The position numbers and the translations under genes were made by a program. DNA of 26,886 nucleotides from Jaapia argillacea MUCL 33604 (taxonomy: Eukaryota > Basidiomycota > Agaricomycetes > Jaapiales > Jaapiaceae). Under the pieces are notes generated by a model. The model ran no database searches. It was not told where the DNA came from and saw only the letters and a program-made list of their open reading frames with translations. This document shows, one piece after another, positions 10,690 to 21,687 of this stretch. The stretch's first letter is position 1, and every line of letters begins with the position of its first letter. The stretch lies in the NCBI GenBank assembly GCA_000697665.1, contig KL197785.1, forward strand, positions 1 to 26,886. Reading direction: 5' to 3'.

Positions 10690-12050
10690 CTACACATTGG
10701 GTACATTGTTTGATTTGGACGTTCTCTCGGCCTGGACCCTATCATAGTGATCCGCCATCATCCGCAGTCCATGTGACATGGATATTCCAACCCTGTGGGG
10801 GACCTTGTGGTGCATGAAGTATGCATAGCAAACTCTTTCACCTACGCAAGGAGAAACCCCATGGCTAATTATGTGGCCACTCAGGGCAGAGAGCGTTCCT
10901 GGCGGATAACTTGATCTGAATCCAAGGGAAGGCATCTCCATCTCTGCTTGTGAGTAACAGCCCACCGATGCCAGCATGTCATACCACCCAACATAGCAGT
11001 GATGATCCTGATGTATGGGCATGTCTCTATTTGCAATGACCACCATGGCTGTGTAAATGGACAGCCAAGACTTCACCACATCCTTGTGCCCATCCAGCTC
11101 ACGAAGCCGATTTCGGCTCAAAACCCCATATGTGAAGAACCCAGGGTGTATCACCTGTAATATCGAGTTGAGCACAGCTGTGGTTTCGAGAGTCGCCCAT
11201 AGCCAGTCTTCCACACCTGAATCCCAGGCCCGGTCCTGCATTGTAGCAGATACCTGGAGTGGATCGTTTGAGGTCTACAGGATGTGTGTAGCTCAACATC
11301 GGAATCTGATTCAAAAAGCTTCACAATCTCACCTCGTGGGCTTGGTGAAACCATGCTGGGCTGAAGTTGAGAACGCCAGGAGATACCTCACAACATTCCT
11401 CCACCAACTTGAAATACTCTGGATCGGCCCTCCAATTGCATGTTTGGCCAGACTTTTTCTCTTTCACCATTCGTGCCAGATGAGAATTGAGAGCTTGTGT
11501 CTTGGTAAATAAGGACATCTTAAGAGGCCCGTCAACAGTCCATATTCACAATGAGGGTCGATGGCTTACCTGCCTATGATCCTGGAGAATCGACTGTAGC
11601 TGCCACATCACTATCATCCCCAAGTTGTCAACAACTATGAAGGGTTCATTGCGGATCGGCAAGGTGCCCAAATACAGAGGCGGCAAGCGTTGAGTGTATT
11701 CTTTCTCCTTTTTGGCATCCATCCTGGTGGTCATCTTCCTGAGGTCTAGAAAATATTCATCGGCACTCCATGGGAGTTGAACTGGAGCCTCAATGAGAGA
11801 GCGGAAGGGAGCAAGCAATTGAGATATCCTCACTAGGGTGTGTGTATGCTTGGAAGATTACTTCCGTGATCCATTCACACTCACCCAGAAGAGCAGATGT
11901 AAGCGGAGGCAGCTCCATCTTTGCAGGCTCGCCGAATAATTTTTGTTGGAAGCAATCATACAAGTGTGAAGACATCACTTCCTCGAGCCTCAAAGCTGAA
12001 TCGTAGTCGCTGACAGGAAGTAGCAGAGGTGCCATAGTGGAAGGAAGCAT
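10690..12050 (-). CDS. TET/JBP-type 2-oxoglutarate/Fe(II) dioxygenase, intact
   Basis: TET/JBP enzymes oxidise 5-methylcytosine (or thymine) in DNA using Fe(II) and 2-oxoglutarate. Exons 12050-11885, 11832-11570, 11518-11333 and 11274-10690 join in frame to 399 aa ending in TAG, with no internal stop. The N-terminal region has PLYLGTLPIRNEPFIVVDN. The C-terminal double-stranded beta-helix shows the iron-binding HxD (PIHQD, His ~293 and Asp ~295), WYDML, YPPGTLSALSGHIISHGV with the distal His (~343), and GERVCYAYFM, whose Arg (~352) fits the 2-oxoglutarate-binding position. All catalytic residues I can place are present. It lies 227 bp upstream of the transposase, same strand, and divergent from the HMG-like gene. 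An apparent 18-nt GT..AG stretch at 11253-11236 is in frame and read through. Nuclear action is inferred. Substrate specificity cannot be read from the sequence. Confidence 0.88.
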
Positions 12051-12722
12051 CCAGTTGCACAGATGATCTCTCAGAGTGCGTCACATGTATCCTGCAGAAA
12101 TGTCGTTGGATTTACTGCCAGTGCATCACACTAACCATGGAATCAAGGGAATACTGGAATACTTATAGAATTTGGGGGGTCCCATCTGTGTTCAATTTGG
12201 TGAATTAATATCCCCTATTGCCCCTTGGTTATGTGCTACCCTCAGTCATTGCTCTCCTCCAGTCTAATGTCCACCATTTCTCACACGACCTCTTCTGGCC
12301 TATAACATGTGATCTTCCCTCATCTTTACGCTTTCTTCTATGGTTGTTGTCCGTCATATTACAGTACACTAACCACTTGAGTGCTTCCAAAACTCAATGA
12401 ATGTTGCTGTCAATTCCTCAAAGTGCTCTTACAACAAGACTATCCGATGTGAGCTATCCTGCTTTGCGACATCTAATGTTATATGAGTACCGAGCTCCAT
12501 GTCCAACCTCAGCCCAGTATCAACTGCATTGATAGCTTGCAACATCAACGGCCCAGGGAGTGTTAGACACTGAATTGTCTCTGTTTTCTAGACTCACTTC
12601 CTTCATGCCTGAACTGAGGGTTATGTCTGGTGTGATCAGGTATCTAAGTGAGGCACGGTCACATGACTGGTTCCCATAGATTGCTGGTATCGCGCATGTC
12701 CACCTTATTCTTTCACACCATT
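12051..12722. promoter_or_regulatory. Divergent intergenic region between TET/JBP and HMG-like genes
   Basis: About 670 bp separate the two start codons, which point away from each other, so this stretch must hold both promoters. I see no strong TATA box, and the ACCGACTCGGT motif found near other genes here is absent. A plus-strand open frame at 12218-12400 looks like chance. The regulatory role rests on position only. Confidence 0.5.
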
Positions 12723-15233
12723 ATGGGGAGGAGACAACAATCCAAAAAAAGCCGACAGAACGTCCATGTACTCTTCTATATCCTCACTTCTGAGGACATT
12801 GAGATTGCTGGCGAGTACCTAGGTCAGTACAAATCTGCTGAAGTCCATGAGAAGATTGCCATTCTGGGGGACACCGCGGAAGACATGATTGCAGGCATTG
12901 AGTCTGTCGCCGAGTTGACCAAAGACGAGAGGGACAATGTTATATTGGTGAGCTTCAGTTTCTTTGCAAAATTCCAGACCCTCATTCAACATTGCAATAT
13001 GTAGGCAGTCCATAATTTCATTCTCTCTGAATGTCCCGGCACCGTGGAGGACGCTATGGGGATGTGGTTTCGCGATTGGACCCTGAAGTCGGTTGTGGAA
13101 TTTGAACGGAAAGACGAAATTAGGGAGAGAATCCGTTGAGTTGTAGGCTGTGGAGTGAAAGGGAACTCCAAGACCTCATTCACTTGTTATCAAACAGCCG
13201 TCAGTGATGTTATGAGAGAGCTTTCGAACAAGGAGCAGGAGAAGTTCGCCCTTCAGGCTTCAAAGTGGAATGATCTTGGAGCACCTGCTGTGGTCAAATC
13301 TCAGTGAGTCCATTGGTCGAAGGTCGTGGGATTCTAATGAGACGAGACCAGGCTGGCAGAGAAACGGGTGCACAAGATGATGGTCTCATATGTGAATAGG
13401 TGTCGAGACAAGCTTGGGATTGAAGTTGTAATACTTTATGGGTTTCGGACTCCCACTGGACAAGTGGAGGCTTACGTGTAAGTGCAGTACTGTTGCATAC
13501 ATTGTCTGGTGGCTGTATTGATCAGCTCTGTCCGTCAGGACCAACTCCAACTCACCCAAGTGTTTTTCGAAAGTGTATCCCAAATTCTTGTCAGAGAATT
13601 GCAAGCCCTTTCTGGATTTCTGCAACATCACCATTAGTACGTATCAGCGTCATGATTTCACTCTCACACATGACAACCCAATTTAGATGGCGAGGTGGAG
13701 CCGATCCCTGAGGGTGCAGCAGGCAGGAACAAGAAATGTAAGGAGGATCTTCGGCTCTCCGAGGATGACGACGGGCGACCAAGAATACCGAATCCACTTG
13801 GGACTGGGGCAGGGAGAATTGTGGTCATCATGAGAGATTACATGAATGGAGTTTATGGCAAGTTTGTTGCAGTTCCATGCCTCCGTATCTGACCATTCCA
13901 TTAGCACTTGCAGTGGGGAAGGATGTTCCGGTTCCATGGGTGGAGGTAGCTGTGAATCCTGAAACCTTCTTCCATAAGAAGTGGTTACCGAGAAGTAAAT
14001 GTATCACAGATCCTTCAAAAATGCACCTCGCAGATATGGTTGAGATTCTTGAAAGAATACATGATGACCCAGCTGACTCTTTCAATTTCACAGTCGGCGA
14101 TGCCAAGCTGAGGTCTGCCAAGAAACCTTTGAAGGGAAAAAGGAGCAAGGGTAAGCAGCAATTGAGCATATGCCTCATCGGGTGTACTTATCAGCCCTCG
14201 TAGCATCAAAGGCCAGGAAGGGTCAGGATCGAATGAACCGCTGCCAACAGTCCGACCCTGATCCGATGTCTGATGGTGAGACGGACCGAGCATGGGATAC
14301 CGATGATGAGGAAAAGTTTGAAGGTGAATTTGCTAATAATTCACTGCTCATGCGCACTCATCCTGTGTTGTTATTGAGCTGCCTTGAGAACGAAGATCAA
14401 GAAAAAACCATATGTTCCAAGCGACTTGGAGGATCGGTTCAGTTCCAACGACATGGGTGAGTGGGCTGAATTTCATGCTATCAGTCTGTCTCAAATATGG
14501 AATTCAGACACTGGAGAGAAGGTCCAGCCAAAGTCTTGCAAGTCACCAATTGAACTGGCAGCTTGGTCAATTAGAAAGGCTAAGGCAGAGGCTGCATCTC
14601 GAGCAAAGTCAAACCCTGTTCAAGCCGAGTCGGAGTTGGATCGATGTGAGAGGATTGATTGTTCATTTTGATTCCTTGGTAACGCTCACACATCTCGGAT
14701 ACAGCTGCTGCATCTCGATGAATCAAGTCGAATAAGCCTCATTACTCCAGGCAAACGTCCCCTCCCAAACGTCTGGTTGTGCAAGCAGTAAAGAGCAAAC
14801 AGGTGATGGGTGACCTCAGCGTGATGGTAACCAGTCTGGGACGTGGGAGGAAATGGCGGGAGCCTGATGAGATTGATCCAGAGCACGAACTGGGTAAGGA
14901 ATCACACCCGTTATTCAATCATTATGCTGATCTTCAGCCCTTTCCTTGTCGACCAGTGCGGAAGAAAGTCAAGGTATCGGCTACTCATGTCCCCTTTACA
15001 AGTAAGTGTGCATGTTTTAATGTCTGACTGTATGAGGTTTGATCCCTTGGGTAGAACAAGGTCCACTGACCGGTGCAAAGAAATCAGCATCAAAAAAGTC
15101 TGGTAAGGTGATGCCACTGGCGAGAGGAAGGGGGAAATCTACCATCCAACATGTTCCTGTTACTCGAAGTCAGACATCGCCCGAGAAAGCCAGGAATGCA
15201 ACACTGGGCCCATCAGGTTCTCGGTGGAACTAA
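12723..15233 (+). pseudogene. HMG-like KDZ accessory gene, multi-exon, one in-frame TGA
   Basis: The start is MGRRQQSKKSRQN at 12723, a basic N-terminus. Clear exons are 12723-12947, 13005-13303 and 13352-13477, followed by further exons at about 13526-13625, 13680-13880, 13890-14151, 14210-14322 and on to a TAA at 15231-15233. The second exon has the helix-rich segment FTCYQTAVSDVMRELSNKEQ...ASKWNDLGAP, whose shape (basic lead, ...EEQ..., ...W) resembles the divergent HMG domain reported in KDZ elements; this is an inference. A later exon has PVPWVEVAVNPETFF and a KWLP..DPSKM motif. The C-terminal third is charged (acidic DGETDRAWDTDDEE, then Ser/Lys-rich). A TGA at 13137-13139 follows ERIR, and the join near 13860-13890 needs a frame change. 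Likely nuclear and DNA-binding. Confidence 0.55.
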
Positions 15234-15395
15234 ATTCTGTCCTTGAGGACATCGGTCAGCTGTTGGATTGATTTCTCAAGCACAATTTGCACTTTTTTAT
15301 TCTACTACCTTGTCCTCAGTGTGCAGTCTCTGCATACAATTGATGTTGTGGACAAGATGCATGGAAATAAAGAGATGTTCAACTGATACAAATAA

Positions 15396-16360
15396 CTAAT
15401 ACAAATCATTTTCCTCCCCTTGAAGAATGGTGGCAACTATGATCTCATAAACTTGCGTGTGTTGGAGGAGGATGTGGCCAGTAAAACAGAGCTCCTGAAG
15501 AGCCTGCACCAGCCCAATGATTAGGTTCATCTTGATTGCCCTCTGCTCCTGCAGTATTTGCTGTTGAATGCTGATGCAGTTGGTCACGATGGATGTCGAG
15601 CTACCTGGAAGATCGAAGTCGAGCAAAAACTGAGGGAGAGGTGCAGCGGGAGGCAGCTGATGAGACGAACTTGATCCTGAGGCGGCGTGCTTTGTAGGCA
15701 CTAAGTTGAATGTGGAATAGAAAATATGTGTATTTACTCACTTGGCCCGTTGTTCGATCATTGGATCCTTCTTGGTCAGCTCGGAGTTTACCGTCATGTT
15801 GCACCCCTGCGACAAATGATTTATCGTTGGAGGACCGACAGGTAGAGAGAGAGACGAGGGACTTACACTGCTGGAGGATCTCGGACTCAAAGTCGGGTCC
15901 TAGATCAATCATTGATGAAATAAGACAAGTCAGCATTGGTTGGACGTGAATGAGATGACTCACCTGATGGAACATGTGGGGAATCTGCCTTTGAGGGCCC
16001 AGCCTGGACCTCACTTGTGCTCCCCAAGCCTTGCACAGGAGTTGGCAACTCAACATCCGGAGATGGATCAGTGGCGGTATTTGAGATATCAGTGATGTTG
16101 AAGACGGGAGCATCCTCGTCCTCGTCCTCATTGGATTCGTCAGGAGGGTTGGCTTGCACTTCCCGAACCTCTGGTTGGACAGTCATGAGCTCCAAGAACT
16201 CTGAGAGCAATCAGAATCAGCAACACAAGGAGGGTTAACGTTTACACACCTTCTTCGTCTTCACTGCTCATATCAACATCCACATCGTCTACTTCCCATT
16301 TCAATGCCCAAGTTCGAGACACTGGCGTGATGCAGAAGACTCACCTTGAACGGGTTGCAT
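15396..16360 (-). CDS. Intact 238-aa accessory protein, acidic middle, C-terminal helix
   Basis: Six exons (16360-16345, 16321-16250, 16200-15964, 15899-15867, 15806-15742, 15689-15396) join in frame with GT..AG introns of 23-63 bp and end in TAG. The resulting 238-aa protein has no internal stop. It starts MQPVQ, then RTWALKWE followed by an Asp/Glu-rich stretch, a Ser/Pro/Asp-rich disordered middle (ESNEDEDEDAPVF), a low-complexity SGSSSS segment, and a C-terminal region IQQQILQEQRAIKMNLIIGL that looks like an amphipathic or coiled-coil helix. The family is not recognised. The 16-nt first exon and the 23-bp first intron are unusually small, so the exact 5' end is less sure. It lies tail-to-tail with the HMG-like gene (162 bp apart) and divergent from the Zn-cluster-like gene. 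Confidence 0.6.
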
Positions 16361-16693
16361 GATTAGGCCTAGAGAAGATGATGGCAGGTGAAGACAACAA
16401 TATTAAAGGTTGAGATGACCCCATGCAAGCGTTCATCCAACCATGTTGTTTCTCTGATGACCAGCCAGTCCATGCTGGCCGATTGATGTAAAAGAATGAT
16501 GCTCAATCTCAACCTCAGTGATCCATTGTTCCACCAGTTCACTGGTCCCATTACACCAGATGTCATGTTTCTGTCACATTTGTGACTCAATCAGGTCTAG
16601 CACCACAAGCTTGACTTTGCATTCTTCCAGCATCCACCACAACAAACTCCTGTGTTCACCAACATTCTTCTGAGCTTCTTGATTTATCCTGCA
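16361..16693. promoter_or_regulatory. Divergent intergenic region
   Basis: This 333-bp gap separates the start codons of the 238-aa gene (minus) and the Zn-cluster-like gene (plus) and presumably carries both promoters. I see no recognisable element in it. Confidence 0.4.
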
Positions 16694-17788
16694 ATGTCTC
16701 ACTCTGGCAGCGACGCTCTCAAAGACTTCCAGTGGACCATCGTCGATCATGTCTTATGGGTCGAGCAAGCTCTCCTTGCCTTGCTGGCTCGGTCGGAGCT
16801 TCCTGCCAATGCAATCGAGAATTTATGTCTGGAGCAGGTACGCCCTACGAATACTCCATTCATTTTGTGATTCTCATTACATCTTCACTCGCTATATAGG
16901 CTCTCTGGAAACAAGCCCGTGTCAACTTTCGCGGCCTGAAATCAGGCATGAAGCCCATTGTCCCGGTGATTCTCCTCTCACTTGAGATGGAGTTGTTGCA
17001 ACCCCACCCTGATCTCTGAGCCATCTCCAAAAACAATGTGAGGATTGGTACACACAAATGGTTCACCAGTGTTGCGAGGGAGAAGTTTCCAGGGCAGGAA
17101 AGCCAAGATTTAGGTGGGAATAGGTGGTGGGAACCTAGTAAGTCATTCGCGTCACCCCTTCTGTACACATCCCTTCAACTAGGCATGAACGACAGATTAT
17201 GTACCGGAGTCTAGTGTTCCTCCAACCGATACCCAGAGTGGTAAGTATCGACTTACTTGGTGGTCCATACTTATTCTCACACGATCGATTATAGACCAGA
17301 TCGCCTGTCCTGGCCCTGTGGGCGTTGGATTTGTTCACCATCCCCCACATGCACCGGCTGCAGTACCTTCTCATCGTAATGCTCCTCCCTCCATACCAGT
17401 TGAGCCTCTGAAAGCAACAACTCCTCCCTCCCCTTTCGCCCCCCCACCCACTGCTAAACCTTCCCCTTCTCCGGTATCCAGTAATCCACCAGACACATTG
17501 ATTCCTAATCCCATCCAACAACCGTCCCAAGCCCACCCTCTTGTCCAAGACTCACCAGCAACATTGAAGTGGTGATTAGAAGATCCACCACTACCGACCA
17601 AACTGAGTCCCAAGCCGACTCCGGGTCCGTTGACGAAGTCAACAGGCAAAGGGAAGGAGAGGGTGCCAGAGGTAGATATTGATGAGCAAGTTGATGAGCT
17701 GGAGGGAGTATGTGATGATGAGGGAGATGATGAGGATGAGGAGGATGGGGAGTTCATTGAGGGTGAACCTACAAGTGCACATAGCGTC

Positions 17789-17819
<31 letters not shown>

Positions 17820-20352
17820 AAGATCGGGCTGATGAACCCAACACCAAAGCCCCCCCACGTAAGTGCAAGCATACCGACTCCACTGCTGCAGCTGCCGACT
17901 GCCCCCTTCCCTCCACTTCTGCTGATCATCCTGAGGGACAACTCGCCAATGACCACAAGTATAATGCCAATAAAGACACCTCATCGTTCCCATTTGTAAG
18001 TCATCGTATTCTGTTCCTCTGCGTTCATTGATACTAAGATGTTGCTCATTTCTCAAAATAGGTCTTCCAGTGCTGATGCATCAAGTGCCAACAGGCTAAT
18101 CTCTGGTGTGTCGCTCGAAAGGACAAACCAGAGAAGGCGGAGAAGATGACCAAGAAGGACGCTGGCGAGATGGCATGCCATTGGTGCCATCGCAGGAAGC
18201 AGAAGTGCGAGTTTCCCGGCCTCCCGAACACCTGTCCACAACTTATCGTCAACCCCACCCTCCCCAAGGCCACTGAGCCTGATGTCTACTTCCCCAGTGA
18301 CAATAGCAGCCCCGTTCCTGAGCCGAAGAGGAAGCATTCAAAAACACTCATTGTCATCGACTCTGAGAACAAGCAGGAGGAAGTCCATGTGGAGAAGGCC
18401 AATGTGGGTGACACTGTCTCTGCACGGCATAGCCATCACCAAGCCTGTGAGTAATCCTTATTGTGCTTCCATCCATATATGCTGACACTTTGCGCAAGCA
18501 ACTGCCGTTGCACCTCAAGCAGGTCCAAGTAGAAACAGGTCTGCGGCTCCAGCAAAGCAGGAGAAGAAGTGTAAGTGACCGACTCTGGACACGGTCTGCC
18601 TTCTACTGACTATCCATTCAGCTGCCCAGATCCAAGTCATTCCTCTGGATGATGAGGGAAAAGGTACTGTCAAAGGCCTAGAACTCGGTCACCTTAGTGT
18701 ATTTTCTCAATATCTACCTCAATCCCTCTCTGAATCACTAGCTGTCTTTTCTAACATGTAGACTACCTTCATACTCGTGAATGAGAACCATTGAAACAAT
18801 TATATTGTGGTCTGAGATCGTCCTACAAATATTTTCGGAGGATGAGTTCAACACGTGTCGTGACCGGGAACTCGGTCACTTGTCACGGAGAGAGGTAGGA
18901 GAGTCAGATGGGGCCGTTTGGGCTTGAGGAGGATAGTAATGGACCCCATAAACATAATATGGGTACATGGAAGAAGTATCTTGTGGTGATTCGAAAGTAA
19001 TGGGCTAATGAAATGAGTGGCCGAGATGGGATATCAGTGCTCGGAAGGGCAGGGTGGCAAGATGCAGTGTGTTGAGCAACAACAGTGGGCGCCAACATGA
19101 CGGGAATGGTATTATCGTGATCCCATGATGCCACAGAGTGGCTGAATACCTAACTTGACTTGGTGGACTTGAAAGGGAACCAAATCTTTATTCGAGAGTG
19201 AGGAAGAGGGGGTATCAGCACTTCCGTAGTGTCTAGTGTGCCTACACATGCATGATGACGAGAAAAACCTACAAAAAATTGGATCAGCTACAGAGAGGTT
19301 GGGAGAACGACATACGGTAAAACAGGTGACGCTACTGCGCAAGTGGAATCCCTCATCCCCCATCCCGACTTGACCCTCTGAAATCAGAGATTTCAAGTAT
19401 CATCACAGTCCGACACTTGTACTTCAGAACCCGTTTGTGGGATTGGAGATTTTTCATAGGTTCAGGTAACTTAGATCCAAATGAGCACGCCAGAAGTTAA
19501 ACTGAGCAAAATGAGATAGTGTTGGGGGCAGAAGAGGCAGAGCAAAAGGAAGGAGTGGTGTTGCGCGTGAGAAATAGACTGTTTTCATGATTTTGCACCC
19601 TCGGCCAGCTGATTTCTCCTTCAATACTGGGTGGATTTGCTTCAAATTTGGAATATAGTATTTCAGGAACATCTATTCTTCAATGGTAGCCAAAAAAACT
19701 GTCTGCAACGCATGGAAAGGCATTGAGAGCCAAGGTGACCGAGTTCCGGGTGTGACCGAGTTCCTGAACCTTAACAGTATGTCACCTAGAAATAGCTTTG
19801 TATCTCTACTCACTTTCTATCTGCCATCACAGGTTTGAAGCCCGTTGCGGTGAAGGTGATCCCAAATGGTAAGTTTCATCGCCGGTTCTCAGTTCGTGGA
19901 CACTACTAATGTTCTTTCTCTCAGTTTCTACCCACTGCATTTCCATTGCACAAACTTACCCTTCTGTTCCAAAGTTTGTGGACCTCGACTCTCACAGCCA
20001 ATCATCGGCAAGTGTTCCTGTCACTCCGACTCCCACACTGCTCCCTCTGACGCCGGACACCGTTCTCGAGACTTATTGAACTGTAAGTCTTGTCTTGTTT
20101 ACAACACACTGATTGAACTCATGATTTGAACAACAGCAAATCGATCAGTTGCGGTCAGAGCTCACAAGCCAACAGACCATCACTGACAGCCTCCGCACTC
20201 AGCTCAACAATGTCAACCTGAAGGTTGACAGACAAGTCAAGGTGCTTGTTCGAGTCGAGACCCATGGCCTCCTCTCCTGAGTGAAAGCGCTCAAGAATGC
20301 CTATTTTTCTCGCATGGACGTTGATGAGGAAGGTGGTCCCAGTCCTGCTTGA
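16694..20352 (+). pseudogene. Large accessory gene: proline-rich, acidic, Cys-rich Zn-cluster-like and coiled-coil regions
   Basis: The start is MSHSGSDALKDFQW at 16694. Order of parts: a helical N-terminus (VEQALLALLARSELP, then ALWKQARVNFRGLKSG); a proline-rich region (17318-17560); a Lys-rich patch and a poly-Glu run (17790-17825); then C..C(IKC)...C...CHWCHRRKQKCEFPG at 18070-18215, resembling a fungal Zn2Cys6-type or transposon-associated Cys cluster. A Ser/Pro tail follows. After a 1.1-kb interrupted intron come KPVAVKVIPN and a heptad-like coil (QIDQLRSELTSQQTITDSL) ending RMDVDEEGGPSPA, TGA at 20350. Five in-frame TGA codons (17017, 17573, 18074, 20077, 20278) interrupt a frame otherwise open across normal introns. 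Probably a nuclear DNA-binding or scaffolding protein; function unknown. Exons within 18440-18660 are approximate. Confidence 0.6.
18681..19746. mobile_element. MITE-like insertion inside an intron
   Basis: GAACTCGGTCACCTT at 18681-18695 is the exact reverse complement of AAGGTGACCGAGTTC at 19732-19746, a 15-bp inverted pair about 1.07 kb apart. The segment lies in an intron of the Zn-cluster-like gene that would be about 1.17 kb (18666 to ~19832), while its other introns are about 50 bp. No convincing gene lies inside. A related palindrome GTGACCGGGAACTCGGTCAC is at 18860-18879, and a third copy of GTGACCGAGTTC follows the right end. I could not identify a target-site duplication. Confidence 0.5.
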
Positions 20353-20590
20353 GTTGTCCAGGGGGTTTTTTTTTTACCAGTATTCAATTTTGTTTGCAAT
20401 GTTGGGACTCCAAGTCTGTCCCAAGTCTGATTCCGCATGTCTCCTTTTTCTCTCTATTCACTATGAGTCTTTTCTTTATTTACTTTATGCCATGTATTGC
20501 CTATGAATTCATGCAACATGTCTTATGCCTCATGAGTGTCCTTGACTTGAGATAATCAACAATTCCTAACCGAGGCAACCTCTGAGCGAA

Positions 20591-20668
20591 ACACTGAGTT
20601 GGTCGTTGCTGACTCTTGTACTGACTGATGCAACAACCCACCGACCGACTCAGACTTGGACTCGGTGA
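20591..20668. promoter_or_regulatory. ACTCGGT/CCGAC motif cluster upstream of the 20783 gene
   Basis: CTGAGTTGGTCG (20594), ACCGACCGACTCAG (about 20640) and GGACTCGGTGA (20658) repeat the core seen in the 5741-5840 minisatellite. They lie 115-190 bp upstream of the next start codon. A TATA-like TTTAAATA follows near 20696. Regulatory function is inferred from position and repetition. Confidence 0.4.
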
Positions 20669-20782
20669 TTGTCTCTTCCCCTGTTACCAAAGGGTTTAAA
20701 TAGCTGTCAAGTTTTTCCTTCTTGCTGTCCCATCTCACATTCTATTTCTGCTCCCTGATCTCACATCTCTCTGCATACTATC

Positions 20783-21687
20783 ATGCCTGTTGAGCTTCTT
20801 CCCTCTGAGTATGATGCCCTCCTGAGGGAGTACTACGAACTTCCCATCTGAGCCTTCAAGTTGATGGACATTGCTGGCCAACTCAAATGTCCAGAGGAGT
20901 CTAATTGGCATTCATATGATCAATGGTTGCAAAGGGCATTGGATCTATTTGTATGTTTCATTTTCCTGACCCTTGTCTTACAGTTTAGTAACGCTGTTCA
21001 GCAGGTGGAGAAGGAGGTGAAGGAGTGTGACCTCTTGGACCATGGCATCACCCTGATAGCTCTTACGACTGGGAGGAGTTCACCAGTCTGTTTCTGTGCA
21101 TTCAGGGTGGTTGTGCTTTGATTTGGACTAGGGTGTTCGGCGAGCTTCCCATCCCATCGGAGTCGGAGAGTGACTGCTGTGCATTTGGCCCGAATCCCAG
21201 TTACATTGTGGCCCCACCCCCTAAGTCACCTCCATTCCGTCTCTCAGCATATCTTTCTAGCTCTCCAATCACTATCCCTGCAACTCCTACCCAACCACCT
21301 ACATCACTGCTCGCCCCAAGCTCACCATTTGCCCCTACTTCTCCAATCTCACCTGTATTGTCAATAGGCTTATCCTTTCCCTCCTCATCACCCCTTCCAG
21401 CTCCATCTGTTCTGTATCGTCCAACTCATAATCCTCTGCCCACTATGCCCTCCAAACCCTCTCGTCATTTACCTTCCTTGGTGACTGATCAGGCTTCCAA
21501 CCAATTTGCTTCTAGAACTCCATCTCCTCAGCCCTCTACAGTCTTGCCCTCTTTGAACTTATGTCCGAGCTCCCTTCCACGGACTCCTGAACAAGACAAG
21601 ATATGCTGCACGGCTGCAGCTGTCAATCTATCATTCACCAGAAAAAGGTATACAGAAAGGAGGGATAAACGGTTCGGTAGGAAGTGA
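20783..21687 (+). pseudogene. Accessory gene with proline/serine-rich C-terminus, broken
   Basis: The start is MPVELLPSEYDALLREYYEL at 20783. The N-terminal half looks folded and helical: DSNWH-like ESNWHSYDQWLQRALDLF, then AVQQVEKEVKECDLLDHG after a short 33-nt intron (20951-20983; it is in frame and could also be read through). A TGA at 20849-20851 interrupts exon 1, and a 1-2-nt shift at about 21040-21055 is needed to reach the frame SYDWEEFTSLFLCIQGGCAL...WTRVFGELPIPSESE. From about 21200 the protein is Pro/Ser/Thr-rich, surely disordered, and ends at 21687. Family not recognised. It lies 430 bp after the Zn-cluster-like gene, same strand, with the ACTCGGT cluster in its upstream region. 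Confidence 0.5.

Noticed and set aside
11236-11253. Apparent 18-nt GT..AG intron in the oxygenase
   Set aside because: Far too short to splice; it is in frame without a stop, so it is read as coding.
12218-12400. Plus-strand open frame between the oxygenase and HMG-like genes
   Set aside because: Short, hydrophobic, low protein-like quality, no ATG context or conserved motif; it lies in a divergent promoter region.
15601-16131. Long minus-strand open frame of 176 codons
   Set aside because: It runs through several canonical introns in a different frame; the spliced 238-aa gene on the same strand accounts for the region in a single consistent frame.
17371-17916. Minus-strand open frame rich in Ser, with a poly-Ser run
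   Set aside because: It is the antisense of the proline-rich and poly-Glu region of the plus-strand gene; GAG repeats read backwards give Ser codons.
19112-19396. Minus-strand open frame inside the intronic insertion
   Set aside because: No recognisable motif or splice context; the segment is better explained as a non-coding MITE-like insertion.
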